From NCBI RefSeq assembly GCF_910592395.1, contig NC_088320.1, positions 4,774,001 through 4,838,000 on the forward strand: 64,000 bases of DNA. The letters run 5' to 3'. Below are positions 37,101 to 57,049 of this stretch, in pieces (position 1 is the first letter of the stretch; every line of letters starts with the position of its first letter). The position numbers and the translations under genes were made by a program. Origin of the DNA: Lineus longissimus. Taxonomy: Eukaryota > Nemertea > Pilidiophora > Heteronemertea > Lineidae. The notes under the pieces were generated by a model. That model ran no database searches, was not told the DNA's origin, and saw nothing but the letters and a program-made list of their open reading frames with translations.

Positions 37101-37748
37101 AGAGGCGGCTGTTGCATCTCGCGTGATCAGCTATGCGTGAGGCGCCCTGCGATCCCTGAAGTGATTCCATTTCATACTTATTGGTAAGGTAAAGGGTTAC
37201 AGTTATATCCCGGTACAATTCTATTCCCGGTACCTTATAGCATATAAGTAAGTTAATTAGGGTGTAGGCCTACAATCACCTGTTTTCTGCACAGGAGGGG
37301 ATGCAGTTGGAAGGGGGGCTATCATTGTACCACTTTACCTTACATGTTCTAGTTTTAAAACTCCGATGACAAAGTCCAACCTCGACATCCGAGAACTACT
37401 AATAAGCCATTCAAAATGTCAAGCCCAACCATAACCGCTGCATTCAAAACGAGGATTCGTATAGGCGCATAATGCATTTAATCCCTAAACTGCGGTTCAT
37501 TAAAAATCTAAATGTTTTCAAATTTATAACCTTGATGCGCACAAAAAAAAATCAACAATGGAAAACCGACTCATGCAGTACATATATCACCTTCCTGAAG
37601 CCTTAAACGGGTACGTGTTGTCTTTGTTATTGAAAGTCGAATTGGATTCCAACTTCCAATCGAACGATGCCTGGTCGGGAAAGCAGCAGGGAGTTACCAG
37701 AGCGACCACTGAGCCAAAGATGCAAACGAGGCCTAGGACGAGTGACAT
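31192..37748 (-). CDS. Ependymin-related secreted protein with an acidic C-terminal tail
   Basis: Six exons, joined by splice consensus and exact phase: 37591-37748, 37008-37086, 36400-36511, 35962-36111, 35393-35514 and 31192-31467. They total 897 nt = 298 aa plus stop. The N-terminus is a signal peptide (MSLVLGLVCIFGSVVA), then TPCCFPDQ, the Cys-Cys start typical of ependymin-related proteins. Other family-like parts are GSLAFDFKNQLFAIQLG, a central C-to-C region with NTNIFIEIEGEAGYLLF and DVCIPQSGDFEITINI, and VSNVSEKVDPSIFKAPC, which matches the conserved D-P-S-x-F-x-x-P-x-C end. Beyond that is an unusual tail of about 90 residues, Thr/Pro-rich then almost all Asp/Glu/Asn. A TTTTCAG before the ATG suggests a 5' UTR intron. 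Ependymin folds are secreted lipid/ligand-binding proteins. The family call is from motif memory, not alignment. Confidence 0.7.
31539..32240. mobile_element. Fold-back (long palindromic) DNA element built of 21-bp satellites
   Basis: The outer ends are inverted copies (CGGCAGCAGAT…AGTGCCATAAAAAATAAAA), flanked by TA on both sides. The left arm (about 31568-31805) is an array of 21-bp monomers like tctcgttattacgagatctt. The right arm (about 31851-32213) is the reverse complement with more monomers. A unique centre of about 45 bp lies between them. The monomer is itself nearly palindromic. There is no transposase. It sits in the last intron of the ependymin-related gene, next to the retrotransposon. 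Confidence 0.85.
32286..35103 (+). pseudogene. Decayed non-LTR (CR1/L2-like) retrotransposon, 5'-truncated
   Basis: The sequence begins inside an APE-type endonuclease domain (AAMTESWLNSSLL, then GDFNFPSIDW after a frame change, then FCSDHFPIVF). A linker region broken by stops and frame changes (near 32660, 33013, 33253 and 33652) follows. Then comes an intact 392-codon frame (33925-35103) for the reverse transcriptase core: VIYLDFSRAFDVVPH, SGVPQGSILGPLLF, the FADD catalytic box, a thumb region, and a Cys-rich end CRCPTCRL. At least four disruptions make it non-functional. 5' truncation is normal for this class. No poly-A or target duplication was identified. It lies antisense in the last intron of the ependymin-related gene. 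Confidence 0.9.
35146..35330 (+). repeat. Dispersed repeat (also at 17845-18045; inverted partial at 37420-37490)
   Basis: aaatgcattatgc…tcgttttgaattcagcggttatggttagg here matches the reverse complement of 37420-37490. The following part (cgcttgggttggtg, tcggttttggtctaaattt-like) matches 17845-18045. Unclassified interspersed element. Confidence 0.65.
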
Positions 37749-37775
37749 GGCTCGGGAAGTGAAACTGAAAAGCAA

Positions 37776-39435
37776 ATAGCATATTTAGCAAATTCGTAAG
37801 TATAATCGCTGAACTCTGGTGTTGTATAGACCTGAATTTCTATTTTCCTGGACCACAAAATTTTACTAACGGCGTACCCCGTTAACTTACCTTAAATCAA
37901 CTATAACTGCCGTATCTCTCTTTGACAAAACAACGAATAAACCTGGCGAGACTGATCGCTTCGGTCCGGTCCTTGGATTCTTAGGCTAATTTTAAACTAG
38001 AACAACATTCCAAATCACATTGATTTGTCAATTTGAGGCGATTTTGTCAATTACAGAGCATTTATATCAAAATGCCGATGCAATCAGAGTAGTCATTATT
38101 TCTAAATTGTTACTTGAAACAACTTCCATGATGTGTGGTGTCTACGCATTTGCAACTGTTTTTATGTCGTTTTCATCCAGAATACATGTTAGTATATGAG
38201 TGACTGTTTGGTAAGCCCGGCTCACCGAACAACGGCTTTTTTGCCCAAAGATGGAGAGACAAACTCACTCATACCACGGATGTAGTAGAAACACCCAAGG
38301 TTGGCCTTTCAACTTACCAAGTAGACTCCGGACGTATTGGACTGACCTCGTTCTGCCACCCCCCCCCTCCCCCAAAAAAAATTAGGATGATGCAATGGAC
38401 TGCACCGGGAGTCTAACCCTGGATAGCGGCCCGAGATATCGCGCCTCAGTAGGTATCAGAGAATTAATACATCATGAAATCTTACGCGATTATCTGAATA
38501 GAACCTATTGCAGGCCCTTTTGCCCGCATGTTCATCAGGCCGTATCTCGCTAACTGATCAGCGACGGACTTATGAACAGGAGGAAATGAGGTTCATTTTC
38601 ACCGCCCGAGAAAATGTAAGAAGTAGGCCGACACGTTCTTGTGCGAAATCCCGTGCGTTATTTTGTTTGAGGACTTTAGCAATAGTTAGTTTTTCCAACA
38701 TAATTGAAAAACTTACCAGGACAGGCCAGCTCGCCAAGTGGGGAGGCCAGCCTGATTCTCCCGAAGCTGGTAAACTGATTCTCTAGGGTGCTCAAGGAAT
38801 AGAAAGAAGGAGCAGGCATCTTTCTCACTGCCCACAAAAACAGACTTTACAGGAATATTTGCATGGCAGGAAAAGAAGACTTAAACAAATATATTTTTAC
38901 ACCAATGGTTTTATTTTTTACAAAAATGTCTATGCTACGTCTCAAGACTTAACACATAGAAATAAACAAGTTCTTCATTGCTGATATACTCTAGTTTACC
39001 TAATCTAAGACCATTTCTGAATACTCAATTCAAGCAAGACTTATAAACAATATGGTCGTTTGGGTCATTCAATAACATGCTAATTTGGGTAGACAATGAG
39101 GCAGCGACACCAAATTGTTCAATTTCAAACTGATGAAGAGACTGATACACAGCTACTAAAAAATGCCAAGTTTCAACAAATTTGTTTGCATAAAATTGGA
39201 CTACGGCAATGTTTATCTCTCTTTTCTCCGAGCCAATATAATGCAATGAACACAAACGGCTTAGGCCTTTTATATAACTATTATCATATGATGCGCCGAC
39301 ATACTAAGCACTTTATACAACGACAATATTGATTATATACGACATGGAAAAAGGGTTTCATAAATAAGAAGCAGGCTGCTGATATCTAGCTTTGTGAGAG
39401 ACTGGCATCCTCTGGAATGGTTCTCTACATTATCT
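37776..39435. other. Intergenic region, no gene recognised
   Basis: Upstream flank of the ependymin-related gene. It includes a C-rich/A-rich tract near 38358-38382. No coding exon or RNA gene is supported. Confidence 0.5.
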
Positions 39436-39620
39436 AGTAGGAAGGCAGCAGTAGAAGAAATATTCAACAGGACTTTAAAGGATAAATTGTGTTAGTATTT
39501 CACTGCTACGGAGACGGACAAATGATTTGATGTATTAGATGGCTTGGTAAGTGGCTACAACAACTCATTTCACTCATCAACAGGTATGAAACCAGTAGAT
39601 GCCCGAAAGATGGAAAACCA
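39436..39620 (+). pseudogene. Fragment of a retroviral-type/Polinton-like integrase
   Basis: Conceptual translation gives RKAAVEEIFNRTLKDKLC, stop, YFTATETDK, stop, then FDVLDGLVSGYNNSFHSSTG and MKPVDARKM. This is the C-terminal part of an rve integrase core (V-E-x-F-N-R-T-L-K, then Y-N-x-x-x-H-x-S-x-G-M-x-P). Two in-frame stops and no flanking element make it a relic of an LTR element or Polinton. Confidence 0.6.
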
Positions 39621-40073
39621 AGGAGCAGTCTTGATACTGTATTTATGCATATTTAGGCGCAAATGGGGTAAATGCGTGGGGTAAATGCGTTTCTTATACT
39701 GCGTGGTGTGCATGTGACTGCGCAGTGTCCCAGAAGTGTGGGATTCTTGTATGGCCGATGCAACTGTGCTTTACCTGGCACCAGGTTGTGGGATTATTAC
39801 ACATACATGTGTTCGTTTTGGATTATAAACAGTAGATATTAGATTAAATATAACCAGCATTCGTGTACTTGGAACAATAAACAACCCAGGTTTTGTAAGT
39901 TATCTACGCTTTATTTTTTCTCATTGTTAAGCACATGCGCTAATATTCGGGAGATAAGCGCACCCTGAAAATAAGTGCAGTGCGCCTTAATACGCATAAA
40001 TACGGCACAATCTTCATGGACTTCACTTCTTTGCTGTGACAAGTCAAAAATGTCTATCTAATTTTTTGTTTGT
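39621..40073. other. 3' flank of SMARCC
   Basis: On the minus strand this is the 3' UTR and downstream region of SMARCC. An AATAAA on the minus strand near 39908-39913 is a plausible poly-A signal. Nothing else recognised. Confidence 0.45.
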
Positions 40074-48603
<8,530 letters not shown>

Positions 48604-49206
48604 TTTGGAAATGCTGCTCCTCGGGGTGAATTAACACCTTTTAGAAAATCATATTTCAGTAAGTTTCAGCAGATTTTTCTAAAACATATTTTCATAAAAT
48701 TACCTGAAATAAAAGTCTTTTTTTTAAATATTTTAGAATTGAAGTTTATAATCGAAATAAGAATTTCGATAAATTTTGTGCGGAACAACTCCGGGTGTAG
48801 TCGACTCCCCGCTCTCGATCCAAGCACGGTGTTCTCGAAGGAGTCGAACACGCTGGTGTAGCGAAACGAACGAAGAACAAAGATGGCGGACAAGGACAGT
48901 CTGCTTTTTACGTTATTTTTTGTGCGATTTCAACAATAAAACAATTTCTTGAACAGCTTTAACCCACTCTACAACTAAAAAATGTAAATATACACTTGTA
49001 CGAATTAAATTTTTAACGTAGTTGATGAGACGTAAGACGGAAAATAGATTTTATCGCGCCTTGTTTGTTGAACTTGCCGGTCGGGTTTGACATCAGTACT
49101 TACCCGTTCGAGACTCGGGAACGTATTCGCCTGTTCTCGGCGCCTTCTTGGTTCGACAACGGGGAGTCGAATACACCCCAGTATCCCGGTACACGTCAAT
49201 TTCAAG
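48604..49206. promoter_or_regulatory. Divergent (bidirectional) promoter of SMARCC and COPZ
   Basis: 603 bp separate the two start codons, which point away from each other. The region holds an aagatggcgg (YY1-type, as found at many TSSs) at 48880-48889. It also has a pair of inverted segments: gtgtagtcgactccccg near 48795 and, on the other strand, gtgtattcgactccccg near 49160. No TATA box is evident, as expected for housekeeping genes. Confidence 0.6.
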
Positions 49207-52200
49207 ATGGACGCCCCAATTCCAGTACGTAAAATTTTATTGAACAAAAGCATGTTTTTCAGGATAAAAGTTAATTCCAATTTTTGTTAAATTCGACGAA
49301 AATGAAGAAATTATATTTCCGAAACTAAATATATTCCATGTTGATATATATTTTGTGAACTTGTTGTTTAAAAATGCATCGAAACACGAATGTCTAATCT
49401 GTCCTATCACCCTGTACATTTTCCTGTGTATTGAGCTGTACATTTGTATATGGCTTCAACAATCTATATGATATTGGCATTTGAGCTGAAATTGACACAT
49501 CGTGGCTTTTGACGTGTTAGATTTCGGCCTAGATTTCTTTAAAGTAAGTAGATCATAATGAAAGAGACATGATAGGCCTATATCTGATTCAAAGATGAAG
49601 TGAATTTTTCAATAAACTTAAAGTCACCAGTCACCGGACAGTGAGACACCAGAGCTTTCTCTCTTTGTCAATGATCTTCAAAATAAGGCTGTAGAATAGT
49701 TTCCTACTATACACCGGAGGTAGCTGGTATCCTTTGGTCATGTTTCAATGGCAATGCTGTACTCTGGCTATACATACACTGGATATTAATTTGTTCCATT
49801 CACTTGGGATTGATTTTAGGTAAGCTGGAGTATATACCAAGCGTAAAAGACTCCTATCTCTCTCCTCTTTTCAGGAACCCTCTCTTTACACTGTGAAGGC
49901 TATCATGATCATGGACAACGATGGAAAGCGGATATTGACAAAGGTACCTAGATTTTAACTATTGGTAGTGTTTCAGCAGAAATAAGAAAAATACAGGACA
50001 GACAAGGGCCCAGCCTAAAAAAGGCAGGGTGCAGTGCCCTACTTACAGTGCCGTAAATGAAAAATGCATTGGATTAGGATGAAATAAGGCAGGGCAACAA
50101 CAGAAAATTGAGAAAAGGCAGGGTAATTCTTAAGTCTTCTCTTCCAGTACTATGATAACACGTTCCCTACGGTAAAAGAAGAAAAGGCATTTGAACAGAA
50201 TCTTTTCAACAAAACACACAGAGCTAATGGTGAGTTTCCAGGCGGGCTTTTTCAAAAGTGGTTATGACCTAAATTTGAACAAAGGATCGCCGTGTCTCTA
50301 GGTATTGTCCGAAGTCAGCTTAGGCCTTCTTACGTGTTCTGAGTGTGCACATTTGATTTATTTTGGCACTGATTCGTCTTCTTCGAATTCGTCTATCAAA
50401 AAACTAATCAGAATCCATAATTCTCTCATAAAAGTATTAAAACACAACAAACCAGTATGCAACCAGTATGTATCTAAACTCAGACTTCCTCTGATGATTT
50501 TCCATTACTTTCTTTTTCCATTTCAGCTGAAATTATAATGTTAGAAGGTCTAACATGTGTCTATAGGAGTAATGTAGACTTGTACTTCTACGTTGTCGGT
50601 AGTCAACAGGGAAATGAGGTATGTCGCAATCTCGTCATTTTAATGTGACGTAAAACGAGACCACTGGCATAGCCCTGAGCTCATAGTCTGGAGGTCATGA
50701 TTTGACTTTCGGAAAGCTCACTGCTGTTTTGTCTTTGTGTCTTTGAGCAAGACACTCAACCCGGAATTGTTTCATAAATAGGCATGAAAAGTGTACTGTT
50801 TACAATTTGTTGTGCTTTCACACCTCCTCTTGGGAAGATTGTGATTCAATTTTATTAACACCTCAGCGGTTAACTTTTCAGCTGGTCTTGGTGAGTGTAC
50901 TAAATTGTCTCTACGATTCCATAAGCCAGATGTTACGCAAAAATGTGGAGCGGCGGACATTGTTGGACAACTTAGACGCTGTTTTCTTGGCTGTCGATGA
51001 GATCTGTGATGGAGGGTAAGTGTTGTTTGTTTACTTTCTATTTGTTTAAGGAATCAATGCCGCACTGGCAGGTCTCTGTTCGAAAAACAAGACTGGGCGC
51101 TCCCTCGACTGTCTAGATTTTATAACAGAGACACCAGTTGACGCTGTTTAGGATGACCCCCCTCAGTATCAAATTTGATTTTCATTCGAATGTTCTTTTC
51201 AGTATAATTCTGGAGGGAGACTCCAATGCAGTTGCATCTCGAGTGGCCGTGAGAATGGACGATGTCCCATTAGGCGAACAGACTGTGTCACAGGTAAATT
51301 GATCCAAATTTTACGGAAAAACAAAGCTTTCCAATTTTGCAGCTTTCTTTCAGTTTTGAAGTTTACTCAATTTGTATGATGATACATTTCAACGTTTTTA
51401 GCCTCTCTTTTTTTTAAAGTGAAGGTATGCTATGAAATGTTTACAGACATCAGCACTGTTATAGGTAGAATCATTTATCATGGGTGCATGGATCTTTTTA
51501 TTTCTCAATCATTATGCACCCAGTTTACCCAATTATCAGGTTGATTTTATCATACACAGTGGACCCTCCCTCAGCGGACACCGCTCTATCAAGGACACTA
51601 GTTCTGGTCCCTAATTGTTTGTTTCCATTCAATATGACCCATCTATTAGGGACAGTATTTGTCAGTCTTGGGGTGTCCTTAATAGAGGGGTTCAACTGTA
51701 ATAGAAAGCATACCGTTAACTTGGCCAATTTTGATATTTCAAGCACCTGCAACAAAAACTCCAGGTATGGTATCCGTGGTTACCCAACGTGAAATAGACA
51801 ACCAACACATCAGTTGGAACTTGATCAGGAACTCGAGACCTATATCACCCACTCAAAAATATAAGATACCTCAAATAAGCGAATGCAAGAATTAATAAAG
51901 ACTATTCTTGATCAATTCTTGGCAAATCTCAATGAAAAATATCTTAAGTCCTTTTTGGTCATTTAGACTTTCTCCGAGATTTTGGCTGACTGACAACATC
52001 AGGTGTTTAACATTAAATTCAAACAGGAGCTTTTTCATCCCAAAGAATGATATGTTGGTTGTTCAGGAAGTGGTTCCTAACTCTGGTCTCTCCCCTCTTG
52101 GTATGTGACACCTCGGAAAAGGTCCAGTTTTATATCCTGGGGCTATCTAATTGAGGTGGTGTGGGGACGTATAATTTGTTGGCCTTTAATTTTTTACCCC

Positions 52201-52977
52201 CATCTCTTGTTGACCCTGCATATATCGCCAACAATATGCGCTATGTGTGAAGAACATCCTGGTTAAATTCACCACACTTAATGACGGCCATTTTTGTGCC
52301 AAGAACAGTGTGTTGCATGGGTCAATGGCAAATTTTTGACATCAAAAACGGTGTCTTTTCTGTAATGTCATCTGCTAAGCCTCTTGTCTATTGTGGAGTT
52401 TCTGGCCTCTTACCTCATTTTTGGTACATGGTCCGTCACTCCATTGACCTGGAAACAAACATTTCTTCCTACGTTCTCCAATGTTGAGAGTGACCATTAA
52501 GTTTTATCATGTAGCATCAACTATGCATAGCACTTCAGTCATCATTCATTATTTTATTATAAAATAGTCGATTTTCTGTAAGAGTTGCTTTTGCCTTGCT
52601 TTTTGCCTTGCTTTTGCCTAAAGTAGGCTCAGCTAATAGTGGAATCATCAATCTTACTATCTTTAGTTGCACCGTCCTTTTCTTCTAAAGATATGTAGTT
52701 GAAATATGCCAAAACGGTTGATGTTGGGAGTGTGAAATAAAAAAATTCGGAAATCGAAGAAAACAAAATTTGGCATGAGACTTATCAACTCATGGTTGCT
52801 GTTCTAATCGAAACTTATAACATCTTCACGTGACATAAAACATCATGGTTTGATATTATGCATGTCATAAATATCTCTTATTCATATTCTCCAAATTTCT
52901 ATTTTATCTTTATATCAATATCATTTCAGGTTCTACAGTCGGCAAAGGAGCAGTTAAAATGGTCGTTATTGAAGTGA
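49207..52977 (+). CDS. COPZ1: Coatomer subunit zeta (COPI vesicle coat)
   Basis: Seven exons: 49207-49224, 49875-49943, 50148-50229, 50527-50618, 50882-51015, 51203-51293 and 52930-52977. They total 534 nt = 177 aa, the same length as human COPZ1, with every phase matching. Sequence hallmarks are [82 protein letters not shown] and the end [12 protein letters not shown]. It is a longin-fold adaptor subunit that pairs with gamma-COP in the COPI coat for Golgi-ER retrograde traffic. Poly-A signals AATAAA occur at 53240-53245 and 53343-53348. Being a single invertebrate gene, it corresponds to both vertebrate COPZ1 and COPZ2. Confidence 0.96.
51553..51700 (-). mobile_element. Diverged MITE copy in COPZ intron 6
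   Basis: 148 bp, reverse orientation relative to 27615-27796. The ends are TACACAGTGGACC and, inverted, TACAGTTGAACCCC. It shares ctattaaggacacc, gactgacaaatactgtcc and ttgaatggaaacaa with the other copy. Confidence 0.65.
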
Positions 52978-53639
52978 GGGACGCATCAATTCAAAATGGA
53001 GGAGAGCATCATCAACTATACTTATCATCATAAACATCAATTCATCATTAAGGATCTTCATTGGATAACATATCCTCAGAGTTTGGATCAGTCAAAGACA
53101 ATAAACTGTTTTCAAACGGACAAACAAATCCTGATTCGTTAACTCGTACTACTGGCTCACAGTAATCCGTTCTGCTAAATTTTCTTTGCGAATACACTGT
53201 CAAACGCAAACCTAAAAGCTCAACAGTGATGTATTAACCAATAAATTTCGGCTGTAAATGCAATTTTAGTTGAAAAAGTCACGGTTTTCTGTACAGTAAA
53301 TGTTTATTTATATTCTGTACATGTACGTTATGATCATGTTAAAATAAATGTGTATTGAAAATTCAGATACCGGCAGTAAGGTTGTTTTTGTAATGATAGA
53401 AAATATTGTGAGATTGTGCGTACATACTTAAATGATAGCCCCCAACCACAATTCAGGACACCCTTCTCTGTGAACCCCTGTGCCCCGTAGCAATGGGGCC
53501 CTCCCTTGCGTCTGGGAATTGCCTGACATGGTGAAATCCCATTTGAAGAGGCAAGGCGTTGCATCCAGGCCACTGTAAGAACGTCTGATGGCAGACCAAA
53601 ACTCACCCCATCTCTTACTGGAGTGTCGGCCTCGAGGCT

Positions 53640-55250
53640 GGGCAAGCGGCCTTTTGGCAAGGCATAAATGCCATAAATACACTGGCCTATGCGTCTTGTT
53701 TGAAATATCTACTTTGGTGGTACTGATACAAGACGACCAGTTGGGTTTTTACCTGATGTTAGACAATGGTCTTGCAAACTTTGAACTGACCCGAGTTGTC
53801 TCATGAGAAGACAGCTGGTTGGGTCGTGCAGGACAAATGGCGACTCTAAACTGTCCAATACTCTCATGAGACTGCTAAAATCTCCATATCGACCAAACAA
53901 CTCTTCAAGTACAAATTAGATCGTACTTTACACATGACATCTGTTGTACCTGATACCTGAGGACATCGCCTAAATGCAACCTTTTTTAACTCCCTATATA
54001 TTATTTCCTAGCTAATCCCATTGTTTAGCCCGATAATCCCGCTAATTAGCATTCATGGGCCTATGATCTACCAAACAACTCTTAGCTTCAAGTACTACTC
54101 GGATGGTACCTGACACTAGATATCTGTTGTACCTGATACAGAGCATGGTCTTACAAACTTAGACGTGACCACTATCGTCTCATGATACTGGTAAAGTCCC
54201 AGTATCTACCTGACAACTCTTCAGTAGGTTGGAACCATGAAGACAACTAGTTTGGTTGTACTGGTACCTGATATAGGACAAATGGTCTTGCTGACGCCTT
54301 TATCTTGTAAGCCCCTTCCCCCAAGGGTATGTACTTAAAAGTATGACCACTGAGATTCCGATATCTACCTGTCGAGTCAACTATTCAAAGACTACTGAAG
54401 TTCTACTTGGGTTGTACCTCATACATGAGATATTGAGAAGACAGCTGGCTGGGATGTGCAGGACAAATGTGATCACAATTCTCTCATAAAGACTGCTAAA
54501 ATCCCCATTGTATCTGCCTGACAACTCTTCATGTACTACAAGACCTCTACTCGGCTTGTACCTGATACAGAAGGAATAGTCTTGCAAACATAGAAACGGC
54601 CACAACTGTCACATGAGACTGGTAAACTCCCAATGCCCGACAACTCTTCAGTAGTTCCATTCGGGTGATACCAGAAGACAATTGGTTAGGTTGTACCGGT
54701 ACCTGATATTGGACAAATGGTCTTGCTGGCGCCTGTACATGGAGTGTATCTCGTTAGCCTCTTCCCCCATGGGAAACGAATGACCACTGCAAACCCATTT
54801 TTTAATGACAACTGAAATACACTTTGTACTTGGGTTGTACCTCATACAAACTCAACTTGATACATTGTTCTCTGAGACTGATGGTCCGAATATCTGCCTG
54901 ACAACTTTTCAAGTTCTGCTTCTGAAGTACATTTACTTCTTGGGTTGTACCTGATACAAAACAACCAGTTGGGTTTTTACCTGATGTCAGACAAATGGTC
55001 TTGCAAAACTTTGAACTGACCCGAGTTGTCTCATGAGAGGACAGCTGGTTGGGTCGTGCAGGACAAATGGCAACTCTGAACTGACCAGTCCTCTCACCAG
55101 GGATATCTCGATATTTGCCTGACAACCTACTTACTTTAGTAACTTGTGAAATCCTGATACCACCCGATAACTGGGTTTTACGTACAGTTATACAGGGCAA
55201 CTGGTTGGATTGTGCTCATACTGGACATCAGGGAGGATAGAATGTTAGCG
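53640..55250. repeat. Degenerate tandem repeat region
   Basis: Recurring words: gacaactcttcaagta (about eight diverged sites between 53890 and 55115), ttgtacctgatac, and tggtcttgcaaac. One segment of about 130 bp (gttgggtttttacctgatgt…caggacaaatggc) occurs at about 53738 and again, over 90% alike, at about 54967. A second segment pair lies at about 54100-54310 and 54540-54770. Non-coding. Confidence 0.75.
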
Positions 55251-55259
55251 GTCTGGTTA

Positions 55260-57049
55260 GCAGTAGATCAAGATGCATTGATGAGAACAAGGCTGCTCCA
55301 CATTAGACTACTCCAGCGACGAGGGGAAGATAGCCAGCCACATTTCTCTGTCCCTGATCCACGGACTTGAAGCTCAGTATTGCTCAACTCAACTGCGATC
55401 TATGCAATTTCTCCCGACTGTTTTAGATGTCTGCTGCAGTACAGAGTATGAGATACACGACCATGTACCCCGTCAAGGAAATCTGGCTTTTGGAGGTGCT
55501 ATTAGTAAATGCTTTTACTACAGTTTTCTAAAGAGATGGCTAGTGTATATGTACATGAAGTTTAAAGTAAAAGCACTTACTAGTCTTTTATAAATATCAG
55601 CCAATAAGAATTATCAACAACTAGAAACAATCAAGTAGTTTTTCAATTTTAGGTTTCGTCCCTTTATTCAAGTTTGTTTCTTCTTAAACAGTGAAATAAA
55701 TGCTGCAATACATCAAGTACCAAAAACATGATGAACAATTAACAATTTTGAAAAAATAATCGTTTGAGTAAACACATGGTCCGTGTAATCAAGTCACCAT
55801 AGCAAATAGATGACAACAAATTTACAAGGAACTTGAAAGAAAACAAGTGAAGGCTCCTCAATGCAGTACGGTAGATAAACAGAGGGATCAAGGGCTATAG
55901 TTGAAAATTGTGACGTACGTGATAACAAGGAAAATGCTCAAGATACCAACACCAATGAGACGAGTAGAAAAGATATGGCTGTGAGGCACCTTGGAATATT
56001 ATGGCAACCAAAACTTATCCTTTATTTTATGCAAAAACAATGGCACTATTGTATCCCAGCTCGGGATATTTATGGAGATCAACATTTCGGCAACATTTGG
56101 TGGGCAGTTGTCTTTTAAGTTCTTGAATATGAACTAAAAACCGGGATCGGTAACAAAGAGGGGTTGCCAGGAACATTCACACAACGCACCAACCAAATCA
56201 CAGAAATCAAGAGTGACGACACTCCTCCTGCAACAAGTCTTGCGTTCCCGATCCTTTCAGCAATATTAGGATCATAAATCAATTTGTAAACAGTACATGA
56301 ATATACACACACACATGAACACTCTACTTGATATGGCAAAGATACTTGAATATGGCAAAGAAAGTAGCCCAAGTTTTACATGGAATTGCAAGCGACAGGC
56401 TTAAATTGTAACCTCTGTACACTGAAGTATGTTGATCAAAATCTTTGAAATGAATCGGATTGCAAGACTGAAAGAAACACAGGGTGACTTCTACTTCAGC
56501 TTTCACTAAGATTTTTACAGACAGCAACTACTGAAGTATACTAATGTAACTGAATGCACAACACAAATACATTAATTGATTTTTAGATTGGTCTAGAATA
56601 TGATTGGTTGTAATACGGTAAAATCCAAGAAAAAAGTTTTTAAAACGTGTCGATATTTTAAGCCTACAAACGGTTGTAACAAGATGCATGCAGCACAGGA
56701 ATTCCAAAAGAGCTAGAACTACAATGCTGACAATGATGAACACTTTTTTACAAGTACAATGATGATATCTAGTCACGAACAAGTGGAAAATTTGTCACAT
56801 TCTACCAGTGTAACTGTGTCAAACAATGGCGTGAATGATGAAAGAAGACTACTTGAACTAACATCACCAGGCTGTTTTCCATTACCTTTATGAAAGCAGC
56901 TATATAGTAGAGTATCGCTGTGGAAACAACCTGGGACAAGCATGCTATGCATTGCAGTTAACCAATTTGGAACCCCTCTCAACAACCAAGCGGCCCAGTT
57001 GGTAAAGCGCCCTTCTTTGATCACTGTTGGTAATGGTTTCTTCGTTGAT
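55260..57049. other. Intergenic / HSC70 3' UTR region
   Basis: Downstream of convergent COPZ and HSC70. Minus-strand AATAAA signals near 56020 and 55662 are candidates for HSC70 polyadenylation. No additional gene recognised. Confidence 0.5.
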
